From Flavobacteriales bacterium (GTDB lineage Bacteria > Bacteroidota > Bacteroidia > Flavobacteriales_G > JALEGO01), in contig JAHDHZ010000012.1 in the NCBI GenBank assembly GCA_020631045.1, forward strand, positions 1-38,794: DNA of 38,794 bases, read 5' to 3'. Position 1 is the first letter of the stretch, and the number at the start of each line of letters is the position of its first letter. Both the position numbers and the translations under genes were made by a program. The notes beneath the pieces were generated by a model, which was given only the letters and a program-made list of their open reading frames with translations, did not search any database and had not been told where the DNA came from. Below, one piece after another: positions 14,977-22,577 of the stretch.

Positions 14977-17622
14977 TTAACGCACAACGACTACTTTTCC
15001 TGTTTGCTCTAGTGTTTGATCGTCAATCACAAAGCTCCCCTTAAGGTCATACAAATAAACTCCAGGCTGAACTAGATTGCCTTTGCTATTCGTACCATCC
15101 CACCAAGCATTCTGATCGGTAGTTTCAAATACAACATTTCCCCATCTATTCATGATTTTGAGGCTGTAATCATTTAAACCATTGTGAATAGGCTTCCATT
15201 TTGAATTCAACTGATCATTATTCAAAGGACTAAAGGCCGTAGGTACATAAATCAAATTAGGCGAGCGCACCTTCAGTGATGCCGAATCTTTACAACCATG
15301 TATGTCTTCTACAAATAACTCTACTGTATACTCTCCCTGATCAGGACTGTAACTGTAGGTTAAAATAGAATCAGAAGAAAAGAATCCATCACCCAAATGC
15401 CAGTCATACAGAACAGGATCTCCTTCAATTAAACTAAAAAAATCAACATCTTTCAAATCATAATAATCGGCTGAAATCTTTACATCAATCTCATACACCC
15501 CAACGATAATATCTTTAGTTGCTGCATTATTACAAGCATCAAACACAACCAATGAAATCAACTCATTTTCTTGCAGTAAAACACTTGCCACATTGGTATT
15601 GGCTGGATTGTGCGACCAATTGTAGGTATAAGGAGGCAATCCATCATTGACTGAAACTGCTAAGGTTTCATAAGCGCCTTTACACCCTTTAATGCTGTCA
15701 TCAGAAATAATTTGCATAGGCACATAATTGTCTACATTTACCCTAAAGGTTAAACTGGCTGTGTCTTTGAAACAATTGTCTGTTACCTGAAGAGTATATT
15801 CTGTTGAGACCATTGGCGAATCTGTTAAAATAGAATCTGCCGTTGAAATCAACCAATCATTCCAGGTATAAACATAATTTCCTGTTCCGCCAGTGAATGC
15901 AGGTTCTACTCGAATGGGCGTTCCTGGACATTCATGGTCAATATCATTGATTGCCACAATTTGAGGAGCATCAAATAAATTTACAAACATCGTATTTGAA
16001 ACCGTATCATTAGGGCAAGCATCAGCAGCATAAAAAGTAAACACCTCAGGCTGATCTGCTGTTTGAATGATGTTTCCTTGATCTGAGTTGCCAGAAGCAG
16101 ATTCCCACCAAAACTTGTAGGGTGCTACACCTCCTGAAACTTCAGGTAAAATTGTAGCTGCACTATTTTTACATAAAAGTGTATCGTTGACTTCTAACTC
16201 AATTTGCATGTCTGGTTGAAACAATTCAACTTGCCCCACCCCACTATTTACTGCACAACCGTCAGTTACCGTCACAAAAACAGTTTGGGTTCCACCAGCG
16301 TTTGAAAGTCTAATAAAATTAGTATCTAAAGAAGAAGTATACACCTGGCCCGTAGACCATTCTAAAGTATAATCAAGCAATCCGCTGCTCACCACTACAC
16401 CAACCTCTGTTGAGTCTTGAGGGCATCCAGCCGTATCATTTAAAGCTTGAAGGGTTACCTGTGGAGGATCAATGATCAACAAAGTATCAGAAATTGCAGC
16501 ATTGGCACACAATCCAACCAATCCAAAAGCAATTGACTCAACCCCTTCATCTAAATTATCTTCAATGGTTTGCACTTGAATAATAACCTCATCAACTCCA
16601 ACCGGAAAAGTAATAGAATCAGGAAAATCAACATAATCTACCCCTTCTATAGCATCGCCAGCAACCACAAAATAAATCGTCTCACTATTTGAAACATCAT
16701 CTCTAGTAAGTTTCACATCAATGCTCCCACAGCCCTCAAAAACCTCATTGGCCTGTAAACTTGGATTCGTATATGACGGAGAGGCTGAAATATTCAAATC
16801 AATATTGGCACTAAAACTGCCCTCTTCTAAAAAGATTGCAGAGAGTAAACTTGCATCTGATCCATCAGCAATGGCGAGCTTAATATGATAGGTTTCTCCG
16901 CACTGCACCTGGGCTTTTGCCTTAATAGGAATAGTCACTCCATCTATTTGATCAATCTGACTAGAGGCATTAAAATTTTGATAATACCCAGCATTTAAAA
17001 ATGAGTTCACTGAGCTTATGGTAATGGGCAGAGGTGGATTTGACCCTGGAACAATAGCAATGTTTTCAGCTCCGTTAGGAAAACCCGGAGGGCTCACGTA
17101 CTGACCATTAAACCCCGGACCTGAAATCAAAAAGGCAAACACATCGTTAAACTGAGTGTTTTCAAAGGCATTGTACTCAGCAGAAGCAAATACAAAGTTA
17201 AACTCTACACTGTCAGAAATCGGAACAAAATCAAATTCTAGCAATGCAATGTCATTGACTGAATTCACTGTAAAATTTTGCCCAATCAAAGGTGGCACTG
17301 AATTGGCAATGTTTAACAAATCAAAATCATTGATGCCATTGATAACAAAATCTCCGAAAGGCACATTGGGATCTAATTCTTCTATATCATCAGTACACAG
17401 AACAACTCCGGTATTTATGCCCAATCCTGTTCCGGTGGCATCAAAGTAACCCATCTGAATATCATCACCTAAAAAGGTAATGTTTGAAGCTACAATACCA
17501 TTCCCCAACAAGACGTTATTGATCAAATTATCAGCATTGTCATACATCACAGAAATCTGTGCAAAAGGGCTTTGAAAAAGCAACAAAAAGCTCAAGAGTG
17601 ATAGTATGCGTGTGATTTTCAT
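14977..17622 (-). CDS. Secreted multidomain protein with choice-of-anchor-L, Calx-beta-like and PKD domains and a type B T9SS sorting domain
   Basis: An 881-residue cell-surface protein. I chose ATG 17622 over TTG 17688 because MKITRILSLLSFLLLFQSPF is a clean signal peptide. After it comes a choice-of-anchor-L domain (about 20-250; NLINNVLLGNGIVASNITF and FDATGTGLGINTGVVLCTDD), a Calx-beta-like domain (about 260-380), several Ig/SprB-like repeats with Cys and WS-type cores, a PKD domain (YDWHLGDGFFSSDSILTYSY) and, in the last 95 residues, the type B 'gliding motility' sorting domain (YVPTAFSPLNNDQLN, LKIMNRWGNVVFET, WWDG, GVYLYDL). Type B domains direct export by T9SS; the mature protein probably acts as an adhesin or surface-layer part. 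It is monocistronic, convergent with rseP and divergent from the peptidase gene. Confidence 0.9.
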   Translation of the reverse strand: MKITRILSLLSFLLLFQSPFAQISVMYDNADNLINNVLLGNGIVASNITFLGDDIQMGYFDATGTGLGINTGVVLCTDDIEELDPNVPFGDFVINGINDFDLLNIANSVPPLIGQNFTVNSVNDIALLEFDFVPISDSVEFNFVFASAEYNAFENTQFNDVFAFLISGPGFNGQYVSPPGFPNGAENIAIVPGSNPPLPITISSVNSFLNAGYYQNFNASSQIDQIDGVTIPIKAKAQVQCGETYHIKLAIADGSDASLLSAIFLEEGSFSANIDLNISASPSYTNPSLQANEVFEGCGSIDVKLTRDDVSNSETIYFVVAGDAIEGVDYVDFPDSITFPVGVDEVIIQVQTIEDNLDEGVESIAFGLVGLCANAAISDTLLIIDPPQVTLQALNDTAGCPQDSTEVGVVVSSGLLDYTLEWSTGQVYTSSLDTNFIRLSNAGGTQTVFVTVTDGCAVNSGVGQVELFQPDMQIELEVNDTLLCKNSAATILPEVSGGVAPYKFWWESASGNSDQGNIIQTADQPEVFTFYAADACPNDTVSNTMFVNLFDAPQIVAINDIDHECPGTPIRVEPAFTGGTGNYVYTWNDWLISTADSILTDSPMVSTEYTLQVTDNCFKDTASLTFRVNVDNYVPMQIISDDSIKGCKGAYETLAVSVNDGLPPYTYNWSHNPANTNVASVLLQENELISLVVFDACNNAATKDIIVGVYEIDVKISADYYDLKDVDFFSLIEGDPVLYDWHLGDGFFSSDSILTYSYSPDQGEYTVELFVEDIHGCKDSASLKVRSPNLIYVPTAFSPLNNDQLNSKWKPIHNGLNDYSLKIMNRWGNVVFETTDQNAWWDGTNSKGNLVQPGVYLYDLKGSFVIDDQTLEQTGKVVVVR

Positions 17623-17731
17623 AAACTGTGTTTTGAATGCTAACGATAAAAAACCAAAAGGTTGCCTATCTGATTCAAGGAATTTCAAAAATACGAACCG
17701 ATTAAATGTATGTCAAGAATATTTTATGTGT

Positions 17732-17739
17732 TATTTTTG
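17732..17739 (+). promoter_or_regulatory. -7 box TATTTTTG of the M20 peptidase
   Basis: Perfect TAnnTTTG match 17 bases before the ATG at 17757. No TTG stands 17-23 bases upstream. The box lies downstream of ATG 17706, which argues against that longer start. Confidence 0.45.
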
Positions 17740-17756
17740 AGACTCAACCATTCACT

Positions 17757-19127
17757 ATGCAACATTTAAAGCCCATTATTGAACAAAACAAGCAACGATA
17801 CATCGATGAACTGATCGAACTGTTAAAGATCCCTTCTGTAAGTGCAGATCCCGCCTATCGTGAAGATGTTTTTAAAACTGCTGAAAAAATCAAAGAAAAA
17901 TTTATCTCTATCGGGCTTGATAACGCACAGTGCATTGAAACACCTGGCTATCCGGTTGCATATGCCGAGAAAATCATTGATGCTTCAAAACCTACGGTAT
18001 TGGTTTATGGTCACTATGATGTACAACCTGCAGACCCTATTGAATTGTGGGACTCCCCTCCTTTTGAGCCTGTAATTAAAAACGAAAAGATCTATGCTCG
18101 CGGAGCAGCTGATGACAAAGGGCAAATGTATATGCATGTTCTGGCCGTGCAGAACATGCTTGAAAATAATTGCTTGCCTTGTAATGTAAAGTTTTTGATT
18201 GAAGGCGAAGAAGAAGTAGGTTCTGACAACTTAGAAGGGTTTGTGAAAAAACACAAAGAACTTTTAAAAGCTGATGTGATTTTAATTTCTGACACAGCGA
18301 TTATTGACAATGAGAATCCGTCAATTACTGTTGGGCTTCGAGGTTTGTCGTATGTCGAGGTAGAGGTCACTGGCCCTAACAGAGATTTGCATTCAGGAGT
18401 GTATGGGGGTGCGGTGGCCAATCCGATCAATGTGTTGAGTAAGATGATCTCATCAATGTTTGATGAAAATAACCACATTACTATTCCTGGCTTTTATGAT
18501 GATGTACAAGAGTTAAGCGCCACTGAACGAGCAAGTTTAGCTGAAGCTCCATTTAACGAAGAGGCCTATAAAGAAGAATTACAAATCGAAGCCGTATATG
18601 GTGAAAAAGGTTATGAAACTCGCGAGCGCTGTTCAATCAGACCTACCTTAGATGTAAATGGCATGTGGGGCGGATACATAGGAGAAGGCGCAAAAACAGT
18701 ATTGCCCTCAAAAGCCTATGCGAAAATATCGATGCGTTTAGTGCCTAACCAAAGCAGTGATAAAATCACTGAACTGTTCACCAAACACTTTGAATCAATA
18801 GCGCCTAAAGGTGTTAAAGTCAAGGTAAAACCTCATCACGGCGGAGAGCCTTTAGTGGTACCCACTGACTTTGATGCTTATAAAGCAGCAGAAATGGCCA
18901 TGCAGCAAACATTTGGCAAAAAGCCGGTGCCAGAGCGTGGGGGCGGAAGTATTCCGATTGTAGCGCTTTTTGAAAAAGAATTGGGCTTAAAATCTATTTT
19001 AATGGGCTTTGGATTAGACACCGATGACATTCACTCCCCAAATGAACATTACGGCATTTTCAATTACTTAAAAGGCATTGAGACCATTCCGTATTTTTAT
19101 CAGTATTACGCTGAGATGAAGGCCTAA
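17757..19127 (+). CDS. M20 family metallopeptidase (dipeptidase, CNDP-like)
   Basis: A 456-residue zinc peptidase, cytosolic as no signal peptide is seen. Ligand and catalytic motifs of the M20 family are present in order: GHYDVQPA (His86, catalytic Asp88), ARGAADDKGQ (bridging Asp119), EGEEEVGS at 149-156 (catalytic and metal Glu), a DTAI-type motif near 180 and DDIHSPNE near the C-terminus with the last His. The dimerisation domain lies between, beginning around VEVTGPNRDLHSG. It resembles the group that hydrolyses dipeptides such as carnosine or Cys-Gly. ATG 17757 gives MQHLKPIIEQ, the usual beginning of the family; the longer start at 17706 would lie before the promoter. It is monocistronic. 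Confidence 0.92.
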   Translation: MQHLKPIIEQNKQRYIDELIELLKIPSVSADPAYREDVFKTAEKIKEKFISIGLDNAQCIETPGYPVAYAEKIIDASKPTVLVYGHYDVQPADPIELWDSPPFEPVIKNEKIYARGAADDKGQMYMHVLAVQNMLENNCLPCNVKFLIEGEEEVGSDNLEGFVKKHKELLKADVILISDTAIIDNENPSITVGLRGLSYVEVEVTGPNRDLHSGVYGGAVANPINVLSKMISSMFDENNHITIPGFYDDVQELSATERASLAEAPFNEEAYKEELQIEAVYGEKGYETRERCSIRPTLDVNGMWGGYIGEGAKTVLPSKAYAKISMRLVPNQSSDKITELFTKHFESIAPKGVKVKVKPHHGGEPLVVPTDFDAYKAAEMAMQQTFGKKPVPERGGGSIPIVALFEKELGLKSILMGFGLDTDDIHSPNEHYGIFNYLKGIETIPYFYQYYAEMKA

Positions 19128-19156
19128 TCTAAGAAATATAATTTCTGAAATTCACC

Positions 19157-21316
19157 CTACTGAACCACTAACCTTTTTTGAAAGCCCCCTTTAAATTGAT
19201 CATTTAGCTCAATAATATAAATACCAGCTTTTAATGCAGATGTATTTAAATGAACATTTTTTGCATTTACTTCAAAACGCTGAATGACACTACCTGAAAC
19301 ATTTTTAACAAATCCCTGGACATTATTTTTTCGATTTTGATTTGTTAAGAACAATTCAATCGATGGTCTGCCTTGTTGAATAACATTCGGAAACAATTCA
19401 AACTTGCCTTTATGACTATTGTAATCAAACACATGAATCACTTCAATTGAAGAATACTCAAATCTCCCATCAAAATCAACTTGTTTCAATCTGTAATAAA
19501 TCAAATCTGATTGAAATGAATGATCAATAGCCTCATAATATTGCGCGGCGTTAGAGTTTCCGTTACCTTGAATGATGTCAATAGTTTCAAAGTCTACTCC
19601 ATCATATGATCTTTGTACTTCAAAATAATCATTATTAATTTCAGAAGCTGTCGCCCAAGAAACCACAATACCTTGATTATCATTTAATTGCAAATTAAAA
19701 CTAACCAATTCAACAGGCAAAGCACTGGCTCCTGCTCCAACACCAAAAGGAGAAAATCCATCGTCATAATTTGAAATTTCAGCATACCTCATCACTCCAT
19801 TGGTAAAAGTAGCCGAATATTCTTCCCAACCTGAATCGTAGTGACCAATAAAAATACCATTTGGTATGTTCGCATTGAAGTTTGCCCCTTCATTTCCAGG
19901 CTCCCAACCAAGTTTTATATCAAATCTTTGAGTAGCATCTGAATTACTTAAATCCCAATAATGGCTTACATTTCTTGACGCATCAGAAACCATAGGGTGA
20001 GCTCCATCATAAGCAACAGCATTAAACTCATTCAACACTGCTGTTGTTGGATTCACAAAAACAGGTGTAAATGCAGTTGATGTACCAATTGGAATCTCAT
20101 AAACTACGTTACTAGCCCCATCTTCTATAATCATGCCTGGAGAGACATATGACGATACACTACCAGAATTCAACAAAGTACTTGAGGTACCTGAAGCATA
20201 ATCTAGATAAATATGTGTTCCTGGGTCTCCTGAATTGCCATCAAACAAAATACCATCAATTAAATTCAAGCTACTTGTTGCAATCTCCTCACCATCTTGT
20301 AAAGTAACACCAGTTGCACTCCTATTTTCAATAACTAAATTAGGAATATCTATAGTAGCCACATTTGGCAATTGTATTACATCTGAAACTTCTACTCCTG
20401 TTGTTTGAGCAACCAGCCCACTATACTTTAAAACAGTAGAGGCATTTTTATAAACTATATATCCGCTTGATGGTGTAGAGCCAGTCGGTGACTTTACAAT
20501 TTGAGCAGCTGAGGCCATTTCTAAAGTATCAGTAATTACTAAATAATCAACATCTGTAAAAGTTTTATCACCACTTCCATTAATCTTCAACTTAGAAAAC
20601 TCATTATTAGCAATGGTAATTGTTTGAGCTCCACCATCTAACTCAAACAAACCTGAATCACATATAACCTGAGCAGATGCCACAACAGGAGACGCATGAC
20701 AACAAGCATACACTGAATCTGCAGCCATTAATTTACTTGATGGATTTCCTTCAAAATCTATTTTTGAGACCACTGAAGCATCAGATACACTAAACCCAAT
20801 CGCTCCATTTGCATTAAGGGTACCTCCTCCCAAATATATTGCTGCATTAAAATTTAAGCTAACATCTACACCTGAAACAAGTTTTATTCCGCCATCAACA
20901 GTCATGCTTCCTCCATTCAAATCAATATAGTTCTCATAAGTTCCTGCAAAATAAACACAAGTCGATGCAATTGATATTGACACATCTCTTCTGACTTGTA
21001 ATGAAGAGGTTGCACCAGCAAATAGTAAGATTCCTTCATCTGGAGCTGCACCCGCACCACAATACGTTGAACTACCAACATCAAGTGTATTTGCTTCAGC
21101 AGCAAAAGAGGCCGGTATTGTCACTATTGTATTGGGAGATATATCTACATCATCAGAAATTCCTGGGTAGTCTATTCCAGGAATACAACCTGTGGTACAT
21201 AGCCCCCCCCAAGTTGTCCCGACATTCCAATTACCGTTAGATCTACTACTAAAAGTAGCTGCAATCAAGCTAGATGCACTAAATAAAAAGATGATATGTA
21301 ACAGAAGTCTTTTCAC
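19157..21316 (-). CDS. Secreted beta-rich surface protein with type A T9SS sorting domain
   Basis: A 719-residue exported protein. It starts with GTG (21314-21316), giving a signal peptide to about residue 19 (MKRLLLHIIFLFSASSLIA). The mature N-terminus (FSSRSNGNWNVGTTWGG) is the type found before parallel beta-helix adhesin-like regions, and the next 500 residues are Ser/Thr/Asn/Gly-rich with repeated short beta strands. A fibronectin-III-like segment follows (about 533-640; LPVELVSFNLQLNDNQ and WATASEINNDYFEVQRS are stock phrases of T9SS cargo). The last 75 residues end in GIYIIELND and KRLVVQ, a type A sorting domain. It is monocistronic, and an 8-G tract lies early in the coding strand. 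Role: probable surface adhesin or matrix protein. Confidence 0.87.
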   Translation of the reverse strand: MKRLLLHIIFLFSASSLIAATFSSRSNGNWNVGTTWGGLCTTGCIPGIDYPGISDDVDISPNTIVTIPASFAAEANTLDVGSSTYCGAGAAPDEGILLFAGATSSLQVRRDVSISIASTCVYFAGTYENYIDLNGGSMTVDGGIKLVSGVDVSLNFNAAIYLGGGTLNANGAIGFSVSDASVVSKIDFEGNPSSKLMAADSVYACCHASPVVASAQVICDSGLFELDGGAQTITIANNEFSKLKINGSGDKTFTDVDYLVITDTLEMASAAQIVKSPTGSTPSSGYIVYKNASTVLKYSGLVAQTTGVEVSDVIQLPNVATIDIPNLVIENRSATGVTLQDGEEIATSSLNLIDGILFDGNSGDPGTHIYLDYASGTSSTLLNSGSVSSYVSPGMIIEDGASNVVYEIPIGTSTAFTPVFVNPTTAVLNEFNAVAYDGAHPMVSDASRNVSHYWDLSNSDATQRFDIKLGWEPGNEGANFNANIPNGIFIGHYDSGWEEYSATFTNGVMRYAEISNYDDGFSPFGVGAGASALPVELVSFNLQLNDNQGIVVSWATASEINNDYFEVQRSYDGVDFETIDIIQGNGNSNAAQYYEAIDHSFQSDLIYYRLKQVDFDGRFEYSSIEVIHVFDYNSHKGKFELFPNVIQQGRPSIELFLTNQNRKNNVQGFVKNVSGSVIQRFEVNAKNVHLNTSALKAGIYIIELNDQFKGGFQKRLVVQ

Positions 21317-21337
21317 AACAATTTCTACGCACTTTTA

Positions 21338-21345
21338 CAAACATA
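21338..21345 (-). promoter_or_regulatory. -7 box TATGTTTG of the 719-residue surface protein
   Basis: Perfect TAnnTTTG match on the minus strand, 21 bases before the GTG start. It supports transcription directed at this gene; no matching -33 TTG was found. Confidence 0.45.
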
Positions 21346-21426
21346 GGTTTCAAAAACTTATACACACTTTTTATAAACAAGCTCAGATCTTGAAACTTGC
21401 TAAAAATATTACTTTAATTTTAATAT

Positions 21427-22338
21427 ATGGCTAAAAAAGTTCTTATTTCTGGCGGATCAGGCCTGATCGGAAAAAAACTCTCAAATCTTTTAGTTCAAAA
21501 AGGGTATATTGTACATGTCTTGAGCCGCTCAAAGAGACAAAACCAAAATGGCATTTACTATTTTGTGTGGAATGTGCATAAACAAGAAGCCGAGCTAAAG
21601 GCATTTAAAAACATTGATATATTTATTCATTTGGCAGGAGCATCCATCGCTGAAGGTAGATGGACCTCTGCAAGAAAACAGCAAATTATTGATTCTCGAG
21701 TTAATTCTATGCAATTGGCTTTTGATAGTTTTTCAAAAGTGGGAGCATTTCCACCCCAAGTAATCTCTGCTTCAGGTATAGGTTTTTATGGAGCTAAAAC
21801 TACCAATCAAATTTTTAAAGAAACTGATCAAGCTGTTTCAAATGACTTTGCCGCTCAAGTATGTCAACAATGGGAAGCTGCAGCTCAAGTTTTTCAAAAC
21901 AAAAGCATTGTAAGTATCTTACGAACTGGTATTGTGCTAAGTAAATCGGGTGGAGCTTTACCCGTTATTGCCAAACCCATTCGCTTTTTTGCAGGAGCTG
22001 CTTTAGGCTCAGGCAAACAAATCATGCCCTGGATTCACATCAATGATTTATGTGCCTTGTTCTTTTTTGTAATCGATCAAAATTCGGGTGGAATATTCAA
22101 TGCTGTGACAGACAATGCTTCAAATAAAACCTTTAGCAAAACGCTTGCTAAAATTTTAAAGCGCCCGTTATGGCCTATTCATGTGCCCGCTTTTGTGCTT
22201 AAGATCATATTAGGTGAACAAGCTGAATTAGTCTTAGAAGGATCAGCTGTTAGCAGTAAAAAAATCAAGCAAGCAGGATTCAGCTTTGAATTTAAAACCT
22301 TAGAACAAGCTTTTGCAAAGGAGTACCAAAATCTTTAG
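21427..22338 (+). CDS. TIGR01777 family epimerase-like protein (atypical SDR, YfcH/SDR39U1 type)
   Basis: A 303-residue cytosolic protein with an N-terminal Rossmann fold. The dinucleotide-binding motif GGSGLIGKKL is at about 8-17; IHLAGASIAEGRW, ISASGIGFYG and LRTGIVLSKSGGALP are characteristic of the TIGR01777 branch, and MPWIHINDL precedes the C-terminal DUF1731-like domain (KRPLWPIHVPAFVLKIILGE, ELVLEGSAVSSKKI). The family is called nucleoside-diphosphate-sugar epimerase by similarity, but no reaction is established for most members. It stands alone between a divergent surface-protein gene and a structured non-coding stretch. Confidence 0.92.
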   Translation: MAKKVLISGGSGLIGKKLSNLLVQKGYIVHVLSRSKRQNQNGIYYFVWNVHKQEAELKAFKNIDIFIHLAGASIAEGRWTSARKQQIIDSRVNSMQLAFDSFSKVGAFPPQVISASGIGFYGAKTTNQIFKETDQAVSNDFAAQVCQQWEAAAQVFQNKSIVSILRTGIVLSKSGGALPVIAKPIRFFAGAALGSGKQIMPWIHINDLCALFFFVIDQNSGGIFNAVTDNASNKTFSKTLAKILKRPLWPIHVPAFVLKIILGEQAELVLEGSAVSSKKIKQAGFSFEFKTLEQAFAKEYQNL

Positions 22339-22367
22339 ACTTTTTATTAAAAACTTCTCTCTCACCG

Positions 22368-22477
22368 CACAAAAATGTCTAAAAAAATTGGCAAGCCCTC
22401 CCAAAAGTTCAGAAATTGAGCTAAACTTTTTGGCGCACAGACTCACGCTGCCTTGCCATTTTTTTGACTTTTTTGTG
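22368..22477. repeat. Nested inverted repeat, possible composite terminator
   Basis: Outer arms 22368-22395 and 22452-22477 are near-complementary over about 26 bases, with one mismatch and two single-base bulges; the core is tggcaag/cttgcca flanked by A7 and T7 tracts. Inside the 56-base loop lies a second pair, ccaaaagtt (22401-22409) and aactttttgg (22424-22433, one extra t). It occupies most of the 239-base gap between 22338 and 22578. The T7 after cttgcca could end the upstream transcript and the A7 before tggcaag gives the same on the other strand, but the loop is far longer than in ordinary terminators. No gene is seen in this gap. Confidence 0.6.
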
Positions 22478-22565
22478 ATGGTTCATTCGAACTTTTTAAT
22501 AAAATCTAGGAATTTCTTTTTAAGATGTTTTAACAACAAAATATTATCATCCACCCATAAAGGCC

Positions 22566-22573
22566 TACCTTTG
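22566..22573 (+). promoter_or_regulatory. -7 box TACCTTTG directly before the TonB-receptor-like gene
   Basis: Perfect TAnnTTTG match with only 4 bases between its last G and the ATG at 22578, so the transcript would begin at or inside the start codon. No -33 TTG at normal distance. Confidence 0.45.
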
Positions 22574-22577
22574 AATT

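Noticed and set aside
17623-17688. Longer start (TTG 17688) for the type B cargo
   Set aside because: It would bury the signal peptide behind 22 residues; ATG 17622 begins directly with it.
17706-17756. Longer start (17706) for the M20 peptidase
   Set aside because: The -7 box at 17732-17739 lies inside this stretch, and ATG 17757 gives the usual family N-terminus.
19132-19146. Small hairpin agaaat-ata-atttct between the peptidase and the 719-residue protein gene
   Set aside because: Six AT-rich pairs without a T tract; expected by chance in this base composition.
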